DNA of 64,000 nt. It comes from Epinephelus fuscoguttatus (Eukaryota; Chordata; Actinopteri; Perciformes; Serranidae). The stretch lies in NCBI RefSeq assembly GCF_011397635.1, contig NC_064770.1, positions 23,368,200 through 23,432,199 of the forward strand, written 5' to 3'. The translations under genes were made by a program, and so were the position numbers. This document shows positions 1 through 13,036 of this stretch, piece after piece; position 1 is the first letter of the stretch, and each line of letters starts with the position of its first letter. The notes under the pieces are model-generated. The model was given only the letters and a program-made list of their open reading frames with translations. It made no database searches and had not been told where the DNA came from.

Positions 1-775
1 TCAGACAACATTATTAATCCTACCGGGGGCAATTTGAACATCTTGCCTTGCACACATACCAAAACATAACACACAGTAACATGAAGACACATACCGGTAA
101 AAAGAATAGTAAATAAAAAACATAAATAAGCAATATGCCAAGGAGTTCAGTGGAATAAAGGAATAAATAAATAATAAATGTTACTAGACTAATAGCTAAT
201 CTGTCAGAATCAGAAAAAGATTCATTACCAAGTATTTTTTTCCCCTAAAAGGAATATGCTTTGGTCTTTGGGGCATATGTATAACATATAAATAGGCAAT
301 AAAATAAAGGCAAAGTACTGCAACAGTCAAAAACATCAATATGAATCGAGACCGTACAATAAAAATGTGGAAAAGGTATTCAATAAATGAATACTAATAT
401 AACAAAACATAACCATTATGTACAATATAGCTGTTTAAGAATGAGAAAGCTTCACAGTTTTGTGCACGATGTGCAAAAATATCTGTCAGTGCACATTATG
501 AAATGGTAAGGGTATTTAAAATCAATCTCTTGTTACATAATCAAACTGATGTTCAGAGTAATTAACTGGGGTTCATTTTAATGTATGACATCAGACAAAA
601 TCCTTACTATGCTCGTCATAATACAACGTCCTGCTCAGAACTCTAAGATCACATCATCCATTAAATGAACCCTAGTTGCAGCTTTATGTAAAACATATTT
701 GCTTTTACATTCTTTTAGCTTGTCAAATGAGATGAACAGAAGTTGTGAGTATTTCTGTCGTGTTTTCTCTCACAG

Positions 776-912
776 CCAGTCAAGCAGCAGCGAAGGCCAG
801 GGGCCGCACAGGTCAGCAGTCTGCTGCAGCCTCTAGCATCACTGGGATGAGCCTGCAAGAGGCGCAGCAAATCCTCAATATCAGCACACTCACTCCTGAA
901 GAGATTCAGAAG
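776..912 (+). CDS. pam16: pam16 internal exon (linker and first helix of J-like domain)
   Basis: The acceptor is tctctcacag just before 776 and the donor is AAG|GTACAG at 913. It encodes the stretch from QAAAKARG through LTPEEIQK. The first two bases complete a codon begun in the missing upstream exon. Confidence 0.93.
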
Positions 913-3470
913 GTACAGACACATGCTTCGTCTCTTAGAGATTTCTGACTATCAAAGTGTTGCTATTGAGCTGCAGAGCCTGTAAGCCTTTTAATTATAT
1001 AGTGTTTGTTAGTTCATCACAGATTTTCTAGCCATGACAAAATCTGTTTCTTAATAATGTCTTAAAAATGATTTTCCCAACTCTACTATTTGAGATGAAA
1101 TACTCGCTCCCTTTAGACTTAAAAGGTGGCATGGTCATAAAGTATAGTTACAATTAGTCATATCTTTAAAAAAAAAAAAATGCTGGAAAACCAACTGCTT
1201 CTGTGTAACACCTGCAAAATTCAAATCCAAGAATTTACAGCTAAGAGTTAATATCATGAACACAGAGTTTAACTTTCATGTGAAATGATTGGCTAAGGTT
1301 GTCACAATTGGTCAGAAAATGTCAATGTGTGTTTTAAAGGAGCTGTGAGTGACATTCAGAGCATTAATATATCAGCAAACCACTATTTGCTATGTAAAGA
1401 TATAGTGAAGTAATGGCGTCCTGAGCAGAAAATGAAGTCACGCACCCTCTGTGTGAGTTGTCATCCGAACTTTGCGTGTATGTTAGTGCATGCGAGACCC
1501 TGTGTATGGTTAACTAATTGCTACCGCTCTGCACTGGGGAGGAGGATATCGCTCATAACACCTTCCCGACCCTTGGTGGCAGGATGTGTCGTTACAGAAG
1601 AGTAACGCCCACCCTACAGTCCCCCTCCTCCTGGTTAACACCCTTAGCTCTGTCAGCACTGTTGGTGTTGTTAATGCCAGTAGCTGCCAGCCACTGGCTG
1701 AGCAACCTCCATGTTGAGAGCTGTGCGCAGGCAATCCTATCCCAGACTCTGAATGTCACACAGCCCCTGTAAATGAAGATCAAATGCTGTTACTTGAACA
1801 CTAACTGTCTTCATCTCTTTCAGAACTACGAGCACCTTTTTAAAGTCAATGACAAGTCAGTGGGCGGGTCGTTTTACATACAGTCAAAAGTAAGTACTCT
1901 GTATCTTAGGATGGTAGATGGTTCCCTTTGTTGTTGATGAAGCAGTGTTCAGTTACACTGTGGACAGTCAGAGCAACATGTCACGTATCATTTAAATGTG
2001 TTTTAGCTCACCAAAACATAAAAACAGAATAAAAATATAGAAAATAAATATAATGCCATGAACAGGGTGTCCACAGGTCCCATAGGTCCCATAGTTCTGA
2101 GTCTCATACTGAGGACAGTGAAGGAGGAGAGCTGTCAGTCAGGATCAGTGTGGCCTGCTCGTGTCCCCACAGGAAACATGTCATTCAGCTTTGTCAGCTG
2201 TTACCATGCCATTTTGCAGCCTCTGCCAGCTATTCTGACAAGTTAACTTGTGAGCCCGTAGTCCAGGTGACCAAACCATGATTTGAAGTTGAATGTTGGC
2301 ATGTGGTCAGTGACTGACTCACACTGATGCTGCCTCGTGAATTTCCAAATAAGTTAAAGCCACTGTGTGCATTTCTTGAATATTATAAGTGTCATTGTAG
2401 AGCTGTAACAAGATAAATAAAGCCACTGGAAACTTACAAAATTCACAATATCCTTAAATCTGTGTAATTTAGGGTCTTGTGTACATAACAGTGAACATCT
2501 ATTTGTTTGAAACAAAATTTGAAATATTGTCATTTAAGATTTTGTAAACTTCACTGACATTGGGTTGAGTCAGTTGTCCTGCTCAAACCGGTGCAGCCAT
2601 GCTTGTTGTGCCGTCCCTGCATGCACATCCACTGGTGAGATTTCTATAGGTCGTTCTTTAATTTTGAACTGCGGTGGACTTGAAGCATGCCGCATTTTTG
2701 GTGAGCTGTGGTGGAGTCGTCCACAAAAACTCACGCATAAGCAGCACTTATTTACCCCAAGACTGGTTCAGTAATTTTGGGTTTTGCAAAACTGCTACTT
2801 CAGCTGGAGCCGTCCCCTCTCTATTTCTCCAGACATACCATGTCCCTGATGTCCAGAATATGGACATTAATAATGTAAGTTGCCCACTTTAGATAAAGTT
2901 AAGCCATATATGTAACTGACTCATGTGTTCTGCCCCGCCTAAACAGTCTGGAGAAGTGGTCCAAACAGCAAAACGATATTTTTTTAACTAGGTTTTCTAA
3001 TAGTTACATTTATTTTCACTCAGATTTTGGTGGATGTCAAATAAAACACTCAGCTTTTATATTCTGTTTTTAATATTTCAAGGTAAAGTCGGCAGTCATG
3101 ATTATTAAATTCCAAGAGCGCTTTTTTTTTTTAAATACAGTGATCAGTTCTCTTTTTGTATTTGTGTCTGTATTGAATTTTAAATGATTACACATGTGAG
3201 TCTGTGTGTTTGTGTGTGAGGAATCCACCCTTTTAAATATGTCATGTTTGAAATGATGTCACTGATTTTTATCCCTCACCCATTCCTCTCTGCTCTGAGT
3301 AAATTGTAATTTGCTTATTTTAAGCGTCTCCCTTTTTTCTCAGTCGTCATTATTGTTTTTGTGTGTGTGTGTGTGTCCAGGTGGTGCGGGCTAAAGAGCG
3401 TCTAGACGAGGAACTAAGTATTCAGACACAACAACAAAAGCCGCAGTCACAGCAGAACATGGAAACATGA
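776..3470 (+). CDS. pam16: pam16 (TIM16/Magmas), 3' coding exons; 5' end outside window
   Basis: Subunit of the presequence-translocase-associated import motor on the matrix side of the mitochondrial inner membrane; it binds the J-protein PAM18/DNAJC19 and tunes mtHsp70 ATPase activity. Three exons join in frame: 776-912, 1824-1889 and 3381-3470. They encode about 97 residues: an Ala/Arg/Gly-rich linker, the [10 protein letters not shown] helix, the [18 protein letters not shown] core and the [12 protein letters not shown] helix. The core has the degenerate DKS where true J proteins have HPD, as expected for PAM16. All junctions have AG/GT sites. The usual protein is about 125 aa; roughly the first 28-30 residues, including the N-terminal hydrophobic segment, are not visible in 1-775 and should lie upstream. 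The C-terminal tail is Gln-rich. Family identity is very secure. Confidence 0.96.
1365..1780. repeat. Interspersed repeat in pam16 intron, related to 25630-26390
   Basis: Shares many words with the second locus: a 'cagcaaa(c/t)cactatttg(c/a)tatgta' core, 'gtcctgagc', 'gaatgaagtcacgc' and 'gtcagcactgttg(g/t)tgtt'. Boundaries are approximate. This copy lacks the inverted-repeat insert present in the second. Confidence 0.6.
1824..1889 (+). CDS. pam16: pam16 internal exon with the DKS motif
   Basis: A 66-nt exon with acceptor ctctttcag and donor AAA|GTAAGT. It encodes [15 protein letters not shown] followed by SFYIQSK, the degenerate J loop that makes PAM16 a J-like protein without HPD. Confidence 0.95.
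1890..3380. other. pam16 last intron, no further gene seen
   Basis: AT-rich intron of about 1.5 kb. I see no coding exon, RNA gene or complete transposon; the only clear low-complexity feature is the (TG)n tract ending at the 3' splice site. Confidence 0.6.
3381..3470 (+). CDS. pam16: pam16 terminal coding exon
   Basis: Begins after gtgtgtccag with [12 protein letters not shown], then a Gln-rich tail ([13 protein letters not shown]) and stop TGA at 3468-3470. A (GT)n run lies directly in the acceptor tract. Confidence 0.95.
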   Translation: MVRAKERLDEELSIQTQQQKPQSQQNMET

Positions 3471-3528
3471 AGTATGAACGGATGCTCGTCCTGTCTTTCC
3501 TCTCCCCATCCTCTGTAAATTATAACCC

Positions 3529-3534
3529 AATAAA
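3529..3534 (+). promoter_or_regulatory. pam16 polyadenylation signal
   Basis: Canonical AATAAA 59 bases after the pam16 stop, in a short 3' UTR. It is followed by a T/C-rich stretch that could serve as the downstream element. Confidence 0.75.
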
Positions 3535-3839
3535 AGCCTTCTCCTTTTCTCTAGTCTCGACTCTATGGCATTTTGTGGGCAGTGGGTGTGATTTTAAGAC
3601 ATGGGAGCAGAAATAATAGTCCAAAATATGGGTGTCTTGTTATTTTTTTCCCCCCAGATTAGCCATATGTTATGAGTTATGGTTTGCAGTGATGTAAATG
3701 CACACAGAGATGCCTTTTATGTAGCCACTGTGTATTTGAATAACACAAATGCTGAATACAGTGAGTTAAACTGCTGTTCGTCAGGATAATGGGAGTGTTA
3801 TTTATGTGAAGTGTGATGAAACATAAATGAACACACAAG

Positions 3840-4510
3840 TCGTATCAAATACAACTTTATTAAACATTTTTCTTTTCATTGACATTATTATCAATATCGT
3901 AATAAAATTCCTCTAAAACAGGAGAACACCGCTATGTTGTACCAATTGGAGACTTTTACAACTCTAAAATTCTGCATGTTCAACCACAGAACATGATGCC
4001 AGGAAAAAATATATTTTCATATAATCATTTTTTTTTCATATAGTGTATAACTTCTATATTTTACCTATAATAAAAAGGCACTTGGAAAAATTAAAATACT
4101 GACATAATCTCACAAATGTGCAAAAAACATAACTTGGAACAGGCCTTGCTTGGCCTTAGTCTTATCATTAACCCTTTGTGCAACACTGTGGCACTTCAGT
4201 CAATGGCACCCCTTTACAATGACACTGACCGAGTTAGCTAACACAAATTTTCGTGCCCTGGATTTCAGTTCCACTTTTCATAGCAGTAAGTGAAGGTTAC
4301 TTTTAAAATCTCCAGGAGCAAGTACCGCTTTTATACTGTCAAAAAAATAACATTTTAGCGACTGATAATGATTTTTACAATTATTCTCGGTTCCCAAAAC
4401 AACTGATGAATAACGCTGTACACTGAGAACGGATGTGGCAGCATCCCCGTATCTACACACACTATGAGGGGAACAAAAGTGCAGTTTATTACAGACTGAG
4501 CTCAAAGGGT
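3840..4510 (-). other. Possible minus-strand 3' UTR end region
   Basis: On the minus strand an AATAAA lies at about 3855-3860. The segment is AT-rich, unique-looking and without a recognisable ORF. It could be the distal end of a very long glis2 3' UTR or of an unseen noncoding transcript; no evidence here separates these. Confidence 0.2.
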
Positions 4511-5640
4511 TAATGGATCATACAGCTTATTTGATATTGGAAAGATGTGGACCCTTGCGAGGATCCGTGTCATATTATTCAGCTTTCTGCCGCCGCGCTG
4601 AGTCTCTGTCCCTGGCTTCGACCTGCAGAGGAGAGACAGACAGACAGGGAGGAGGAGAGCCGCCGCATCTGTGGGTTTCACTGTTGCCACGGAAACCGTG
4701 TCTAGCCTACTTAACACCTGTTTCTGATGACATCACATGCCAGGATTGTCCACTCACAACGAGAGATTCACTTCAATGCCCAGCCTGAACCCAGAGACAG
4801 GCCACTGGTGAGTGTGTGTGAGAGTGTGTGTGGTTGGGGGGGAGGGGGTGTCTGTGATAACGATGACTAAGAATTATTGAGGCAGAAACACAGGTATGCA
4901 GTTCATCTCTGCTGTGAATCCTCGCAGGTCTGTGGGAGGCCCGCCACAGAGCTCGTCCTCAGACAGGGAGGGTTATATTTGTTTTTGTTTACTGTGTATG
5001 TGGCTCGTTAGTTTGCCTGTTTTTCCCATTTCTGCTAAAATGCTTTGTGGCCGGGAGGTGGGGGAGTTGAGCCTTTTGGGTTTAATCTATTAAAAAAAAA
5101 AAAAGGAAAGAAAAAACCCAGAGGGCAGACAGAGTTCAGTGGCCTAGTTTTCTGCAGGCTGGTATGCCTGTGAGTGGCTGCCACATTGGGCACAGCACAG
5201 CCAGTGACTTCAGAGCTGAGAGGGCCGCTTGCTTGGGTAGGTGGCCAGATGGAGGGCGGCTGCACAGCACAGCTATCCTCTGCCTCTTTTCCTCTGCTGG
5301 CGCACAGCCTCGCTCCTCATCTCTCCCTTTCCCTTGTCCATTCATTCAGCCAATCCTGTCTCTCTTTGCTCTCACGCTTTCCCAGCGATGCCCGCCATTT
5401 CACAGTCGGACGTTATTTCTCTACGGTTTTCCCTTTATTTGATGGTGGGAATTAAAAGTTAGAACAGAGGAAGATGAGTTTGCAAATCTAATTTAGCCCC
5501 AAAGAGGCTCTTAATATAGACATTATTTTATGCCCACATCCTCTCTAATTGATCCCCAGTGGATCAGTGTGATTGTCATGGAGGAAATTGATGTCATTTG
5601 GTCTATTAGATAAATAGTTTTACATATTTCCCCCTTAAAG
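4511..5640. other. Convergent intergenic spacer, nothing recognised
   Basis: Mixed-composition sequence between pam16 and glis2 with a G-rich run near 4836 and a poly-A run near 5092. ORFs are short, overlap on both strands and match no family I know. Confidence 0.4.
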
Positions 5641-5773
5641 CAGTGGATTCCAACCTTTTTGGCCTGTGACCCCTTAAAGTAAAGCAACATCATATGAACT
5701 TAGGACCCCGATCACAGTTTATAGCCTCAGTTCGTTGTGAGCACTTTCTCCTTCTGTCATCGTTTCATTAGTC

Positions 5774-6180
5774 TCGCTCACCAGACCTTTCTCAAGAAAA
5801 GAAAGGTCTGGCTGGGCCGACTCTCACTTTGAGATTGGAGGAAAAAACACCCTGGCTGCTTGTACTTCTTTCAACCAATCACAATCGTTCTGGGCGGTGC
5901 CACAGCAACAGTGCACTTGCAAAAATATTGCCCGGGGGAAACAGGTTTTGGTGTCACACGCCCACAAAAATATCACCTACAGGACGCGACCGTGCAGAAA
6001 AATGGCTACATCCCCGCAAGATCAAACACCGGAAAAGTTAGTAAAGGACGTGTTGAAAACGGTTGAAAACTGCAACACAACCAGAGGTGGTAGGGTGGGA
6101 CTTAAGCGGGTGGCTCGTTCCGCCCAATGAGAGGCTGATCTCTGCAGCGAACTTCCGCCCACTCAGACTATCGTTTCCCT
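5774..6180. repeat. Interspersed repeat with a perfect 11-bp hairpin
   Basis: CCAGACCTTTC and GAAAGGTCTGG form an 11-bp inverted repeat with a short loop at about 5782-5812. Sequence with GCCGACTCTCACTTTGAG, as here, recurs in fish genomes as I remember them; the family name is not certain. Right boundary approximate. Confidence 0.5.
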
Positions 6181-6240
6181 GACCCCGAACAAGCGCCCAT
6201 ATTCAGTATTTTAGTTACTAAGAATCGACAGGTGTAGGCT

Positions 6241-6620
6241 GTCCTTGGTCATAGCTGTATATTGAGATAAACGCATGTTAGCATGCTAACATTTGCTAAT
6301 GAGCACTAAGCACAAAGTACAGCTGAGGTTGATGGGAATGTTGTTCATACTGCAGGTATCTGCTCATACACCAAAGTGTTGGACAAACTGAATTTTTGAC
6401 CTGATAATGGCACTAGATGGAGAGTTAAGGTATCATCCAGAGGGGAACATGAAGGTTAACATCATGGTGGCACTATGAAAAGTCAGGGGATCCCCAAAGT
6501 CATTAGGACTCGTCCTCTGGGAGACGTGTTTTTACAAAATATCACAGCAATCCACCCAATAGGAATTTCAATCTGGACCACCGGGACGGACCCATGATCC
6601 ATTTAGCCACATTTTCTCAA
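6241..6620 (+). repeat. Abundant percomorph interspersed repeat, forward copy
   Basis: Contains the recurrent series 'gttagcatgctaacattt', 'gctgaggttgatggg', 'gacctgataatggcactag' and 'atcacagcaatccacccaat'. The same series occurs in reverse at 13894-15175. The superfamily is not assigned. Confidence 0.6.
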
Positions 6621-7151
6621 AAGCAAAAATTGCTCGAGAACAGTCAACAAAATGTAACATAATTTTGCGTAAATGAACCATTTTCTTCTTATATCAATGA
6701 GGTCATCATTTGACCTTTCAGATTTAGGGCATGGTCACACAGGAGCAAAATTAACATTGGTGAATTTTTGCCTCCTGATCACATCATTCAGTGTAAGTGA
6801 AGGGGCGTATGAAACATTAGCTTCCAGTAGCAAAGCAAATTCGCGTACTCAGATTGTCTGGAGTTCAATTTTGGTTAACGCTGACTGGCAAAGTTGCAGC
6901 CTCAACCCATAGCAAAGAAGAATGTGTGACGACATGCGTGTTGCTGTGTCTAAGCAGCCAATATTGTGTGATATTGGCCATGAAAAATACAAACAGCCCC
7001 ACAAGAGAGAGAAGAGAAAATTTACCAGTTAGATCAAAGCAAGCTAGCTTTCCGTGAGTCATACCCACCCACACTGAGTACAAGTATCGCCTCGGCAGGC
7101 AATGGTCACTCATGTGTGACCATACCCTAATCCCAGTCCACTGCCCTAAAG

Positions 7152-7661
7152 CAATGGTTCTCAGCCAAGGGTCCAGGAACCCCCAGGGGTCCTTGAGGGG
7201 GTTCCCAGAAAAATGGGGAAGTTTGTTTTCACTATTTAATTCATAAGAGTTGTAAGGGTGACCTTTGTGATCAGAGGTTTCACTTTCTCCACAGTTATCT
7301 GCTGAAATGTAGTTGAAATCGTAGCATTATGGTCTTACCGAACAACAAAAATCTTTTAAGATGGTCCCTAAAAAGCCCCCTGATATATTTATTTATGGAT
7401 ACATATTGATTTTGAATACTGAAACGGTTTTACTACTTGTTTTCCACAGCACTGATCCACTAGGACCAGCTGTTCTTTTGCTTTTTAAGATTTAAACTGT
7501 GTGCCTTCGATGTCAAATTTCTCAGTGGTATCGAAAATGCTGTTGAGCATTCATATTTTTTAGGGTACTGTGTCGAAGTATTGTGACAACTCTAGTCCCT
7601 GAAGTAAAGTCTTATCAAACTGGGGTCCGTGACATGACCCCAAAAAGGCTGGGAACCACTG
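7152..7661. mobile_element. hAT-like nonautonomous element (about 510 bp)
   Basis: Imperfect terminal inverted repeats of the 'CAGTGGTTCCCAGCC' type: CAATGGTTCTCAGCC at the left and GGCTGGGAACCACTG at the right. No transposase ORF. Isolated left ends of the same type occur near 5641 and 19530. No clean 8-bp target duplication is left, so it is old. Confidence 0.6.
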
Positions 7662-7729
7662 CTCCAAGAGAACCCCTCAAACCTCCTCCTCTTGACCTCT
7701 CCTCAACCCCTCAAATGACTCATCCTTGA

Positions 7730-9704
7730 CAGCAGAAAGCTGAGCGCAGAGCAGCCGTCACAGAACACAAGAAGCAACTTCAACATCAGAAAAAAATGTC
7801 TCGTCTGAACAACAGCAAAAGAAAAAAATAATAACAATTAAAAAAAAAAAAAACAGCAATAACTGATTATTTCTAAGACTGGGCGATGGAAAAGTAAGAC
7901 CACCAATATAAGCAGAGATGGAGGAGTGAGAAGAGAGAGAAGGTAGTGTGTGACAGTCTCTTGAGGGAATGTTCTTCGTGTTGTGATGATCCTCTCCTGC
8001 TCCTCTGCCTCTCTCTCGCTGTGGAGACGGCAGTCAAACATCATACATGCATTAGCACTGAGCAACACAAGCCTGGGAAGACCCCACAGCAAAATCAACC
8101 CTTGCAGAAAAAAACAGAATAAGATCAAACTAGTTTTTAAAGAACCATCACTTGGCAGTAACATTTCATAAAACATGTAAGGAATATAGTGTGTGGTAAG
8201 TGCGTGTTGACTGCTTAATAGAACCATGAGAAAAGATTTCCCATATGTCAAATGAGTCTTTTTTTTTCTTTGCCCCTTTGGACAGAGTAAAATGAGGCAG
8301 TTTGCAATAGTGTGGCTTCCTAGTCAGTCCAGCTGTATGTGGCAGTGAGTGCATCACACCCCCCTCTGTGGCACAATACGTACATCCCTCTTTCCCCTCT
8401 CCAGGTATTTTTGGCACGGCATGGGACTTGTTGAACTTGGGACAAAACTTCAACCGACAAGGCTAAGTTCGGCTTCGACTGGACGACCACCTGTTTTTCA
8501 CAGCTGGTTTTGGGTCGGGTGACTTTTCTAAAAAACAAGACACTAGTGTTTATCACCACAGTGGCCCTTTCATATACAAACTGGCCGTGTTGATTCAATT
8601 ACGGGAAAGCAGCTGGACAATCCAGAAGTTAAAACAGTGCGAGTTCTGTACATGGAAAGCGGGATGTTGTGTATGGTGTCCTGCCAGAGGGGGGAGCCAG
8701 ACACACCGCCTGCCTTCAATTTGTAAAAGAGGAAGTGATGATTGGTCATTGTCAGGTGATGCAACACCATTTGTCTGTGTTAAGTCCTCAGCTCGCTCTG
8801 TGCCCTAAAAGCCCCTAGTCTGCACGCCTGGCACACATTCTGGTGGACTAGGCTGGTCCATGTTGGTCACCCTCCCCAAACTGGGGACAGATTGTCAAAA
8901 GTGCTCGCTCCCAGTTTATGTTACACTGGGGGGAGCTGAGAGGTTAGCAGCAGTTTTGAGGTTTTCAATACTATAACCAGTTGACACTATTAAGTGCTGT
9001 GTTTAATTGAACTGTCTCAGAGCTGAAACTGCAAATCCAAGACAGTTTGAGTTCACTTGCTTTGGTTTGGCAAGCCTGTCTGAGTCATATTAATCACAGC
9101 AGCCTGTGAAAAATAGGTCATAACTTTAAAATCAACTGTGGAGAATCGTCCTATTACGTGCATGTTTGCCTAACTGTGAGTGCGTCATTCAGGTTCATGG
9201 TGTGTCTATCTCACCGCTAAGCTGGAGGCACACTGTCGATGAAGTATAGTCATATAAATACTTATCAATGAATCAGGACTTTTGTAAGAACACAGAGCAC
9301 TAAGACTGTCACGTTCAGGAAACAGGAATGAATAAAGTATAAAATACAAAATAAGAGAGCAGAGAGGAGCCCATTGTCAGGCGTTGTGATAGAAATACAG
9401 AGCCATACATGTTCCTGAACAGAGTTCTTGGGCCCCGAGTTTAGTTTCCCATCAATACAAGAGGCTTGCGTTGTTTACTTATTTCTTGTGAGGTGCAGTG
9501 TTATCTGTTGTTTTGCTGATTGAGGGTTTGATTAAGTTTCTCTATAGTTTTCTTCTCTCAACCTCTCTTTGAAATGCATTACCTAAATTTGATTGTGCGA
9601 GCCAATCCCTATCACCTTTGACAGCCCGTACCCTCACTATGGCGTTCACCCTCCCATCCCGACCCCCTGAGCTCTTCTGGAATGTGTGTGTATGTGTGTG
9701 TGTA
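7730..9704 (-). other. Probable long glis2 3' UTR
   Basis: Lies immediately downstream of the glis2 stop on the minus strand. It is free of the interspersed repeats that crowd the neighbourhood and has no supported ORF. A (TG)n tract sits at about 9682-9703, right after the stop. The end of the UTR cannot be fixed; this is inference from position and repeat depletion. Confidence 0.35.
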
Positions 9705-10444
9705 TCAGTTGACCACAGCTGGCTTGAGCACCACGGTGCCTGGGGGGATGACCACCCAGGACAGGGGATCATGGGATCCCGTGGAGAGGTTCAGGACCCC
9801 CCCAGTCACCTCGTTTTCGGCCTCCTCCCCCCGGCCCTTCTTGGCCCGTTGGCTCTGGGCCCTGTGCTCAGACGAGGCCCCCAGCACGGGCATCATCGGC
9901 AGGCCCAAGGCCGGGGAGGGGAACGCCGGGGAGAGCATAGAGGACTTGGCCAGGCCTAGCGGAGAGCCGTTGAAGGACAGGATGCTTGTGCCTCCCAGGC
10001 TGCCTGGAGGTGAGCTGGGGCAACCGAATGTGCTGAGGTCCAGGGGCCGAGGACTGAGGGGGGACAGGGGTAGGGCACCACCCAGACCCTGCAGAGCATG
10101 GCCTCCCAGGAGAGCAGCCGCTGCCCCTGGGATGATAATATGGGCTGCACTCACATAGGACAGCTCTGAATCCTTACCCCCTTCGCCAGCAAGCACTCCA
10201 CTTTGACTCCCCCTCAGCAGGGAGCCCACCCCACCTGGGGAGCCCTGCTCCTGAGCCACAAAGTGGCCATGGGCCTTAATGTGCTTGCGGAGAGAGCTGG
10301 GGTCTGTGTAGCGCTTCAGGCAGCCCACCATCTTGCAGTAGTAGGGCTTGTCCACATAGTGTGTGCGCGTATGCTTGAAGCGGTCGCTGGAGTTGGAGTA
10401 GCGCTTGTTGCAACCCTCGTAAGGACATATGTAGGGCTTTTCAC
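9705..10444 (-). CDS. glis2: glis2 last coding exon (fingers 4-5 and C-terminus)
   Basis: Acceptor cacgacag. Encodes [40 protein letters not shown], then about 187 residues rich in Gly, Pro, Leu and Ser with GPLDLS/VLNLSTG-type short motifs. Stop TGA at 9707-9705. Confidence 0.96.
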
Positions 10445-12635
10445 CTGTCGTGAGACAAAATGATCCAGATGTTACAATTTTACTTCACAAAAATGAAGAA
10501 AAAACATTTATTTTAGTTTTGACATTCTGTGTGCGGCTCTACAACCGACCTGTGTGTGACCGGTTGTGAATCTTGAGGTTCTCCAGGCGTGAGAAGCTCT
10601 TGTTACAGGTGGGACAGCGATGCGGCTTCTCATTAGTGTGAGTGCGGATGTGGATGAGCATCTTGTACCTGCAGCCAAACAAAAATATGTTCCTCTTGAA
10701 TCCTTCCCTGATACGTACACTTAAAGGTCTAGTGTGTAGGATTTAGTGACATCTTGTGGTGAAGGTGCATAACTGAGACTTCTCCCATGTGCTGAGCGTG
10801 TAGAAAAACTACAGTGGACTATGTGAAAACGGGAATGGCCCTCTCAGTGTTTGGTTTGTCCATTCTGGGCTGTTGTAGAGAAACATGCTGGACTCATTGT
10901 TAGAACATCATTATGAATATTATATGCAATTTGAATAGATGCCCCAAAATCCTACACACTGGACCTTTAATAAATTACCCGGGTGTATGAGTCTCACCGA
11001 GCATTGAAACCCCTCCCTTTGCGAGCACAGCCCTCCCAGTGGCAGCAGTACCCAGAATCCTTCTCAGGCTTGACATGGAAGTCGTTGACATGGTCCACCA
11101 GGTCTTGCAGGGAGTCAAAGAGCAGATGGCACTGAAGAGAGAAAGACCGTTCAGCATTTTTAATGGACAGTGATTATAAAGCTATTTTGAGTTGATCCTA
11201 GTTTGGCTACAACAGAATCTTTCTGGCTCTTACCTTCTTCCAGCGACAGGCCAGTTGTTCATCCGCTGAGAGGTCCGGAGAGGCTCTTTTGTCGCTTGTC
11301 TGGCCAATGAACATGGAGGATGGCAGGTGAAGTCCCGCCCCAGCTCCGATTGGCACGAAAAACTGAAAGGCCTGTGAAATGTGAGAATTCTGGTAAACAA
11401 ACAGGAAAAGAGACAAAAAAGAGCAAAAGTGTTATCAATCAATTATGGCACACATTTAGGTTAAGTTACTGTTTAAAGGAGCAGTGTGTAGGATTTAGTG
11501 GCATCTAGCGGTGAGAATTGCAGATTGCAACCAGCTGAAACTTCTCCCATGTGCCAAGCGTGAACATCCAGTTAGGATTACCCTAGTGTTCATTGTTTGT
11601 GAGATTTTACTGGGAGCCGAATTATCCGCAAAGGTCTCTTCTTCTCCAAAACAAAGAGACCAGGTAATTAAAACCAGAAAAAAACACTAAATGAAGCAGT
11701 TTCATGTTACAAATCAGTGTTTTTTCCAATGCTGTTTGGCTTGTTGCAGATCGGCAGTTAGCCCAGTTGACAGCTGTTAATGTGTGCCCACCTTGTGTCA
11801 CTGATAACTTAAGATTCAGACATTTAAAAGGTTTTCACCTGGAGCTGAATTATCAAAAGAGGTCCCTTTCTCTCCAGAACTAACGGCCCTAGTGATTTAA
11901 ACTGGTAAAATACTGAACAAAGTAGTATCGAGATAAAAATCACTGTTTTTTAAAGGCTGTTCAGCTCGTTGCGGAGGGGCTGCTAACTACGGTGGCCAAC
12001 GCATAAGCGCAAATGGCCATATGTAGAGCCAGTGTTGTTTGTTTTGTCCATTCTGGGCTGCTGTAGAAACATGGTGGACGAGCGCTCGCTCCCTGTGTAG
12101 ATATAAACAGCTCATTCTAGGGTAACGAAAACACAAAAATTCTTGTTTTCAGGTGATTATACACTAAAGAAGACATACTTATATTAAATTCCATTTCTGC
12201 AACATGTATCCCCCTAAATACTACACACTGGACCTTTAATGTGATGTGTTCAATAAAACTGGCCCTAGAAAAACAGTATGACAACACATGAAAAAAAAAA
12301 AATAGTGGTTCCTTTTCAAGGCCTCAAAAGTACAATAAAAAAAAAAAAAACACGACCACTGACAGGCAGACAGTCGTGACTGTAACACAAACAGGTACTG
12401 ATGTCCTCACTGAGAAAATACTTGACAGAGACAGACGTCTTTCTTTTTGTCAATGGAGTACAGAGCAGCTGCTCTTCATCTCCTCCTTCAAATATCCACT
12501 CCACTTTTTCTCTTGTAGCCACCCGCTGCGTGCTACAAAACCTCCCAACATCCCCGAGCTCGGCATGAGAGCTGCAAGATTCACTGAACCTCAGCTGGGG
12601 CTCAAAGAGCTAATGCACCGACTCCCTCCCTCCCT

Positions 12636-12683
<48 letters not shown>

Positions 12684-13002
12684 CTTAGCTCGAGCAGAAA
12701 ACTGAGAGACATCTTGATGAAAAGTGGAATTTGGAATAAGGGACACATAAGTCCGAGCGTACGGTGGCGCAGAGAGAATAAGGGTGCAAATGGATCACAA
12801 TCCTGTGGCCGTCTCATCGCATCTCATCTTCAGCTATGTCAGAAATGTGTATGTGACAAATTTCATAAAATGAGACCAATTCCCTGCGCTGAGCTCTGCC
12901 TCTGCATGCACAACTATGTGAGCTGCTTTGTGAGCTGCTGTAGGGGAGAGAGCATGTGAGTTTGAGCGTGTGCAGCTGTTCTTCTATAGGAGGTGCTTAT
13001 TT

Positions 13003-13036
<34 letters not shown>

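Noticed and set aside
1..775. Search for the missing pam16 N-terminal exon
   Set aside because: No frame resembling the conserved hydrophobic N-terminus with a donor was seen in this AT-rich stretch, so the exon is placed outside the window.
9682..10158. Plus-strand frame of 158 codons
   Set aside because: Antisense shadow of the glis2 last exon.
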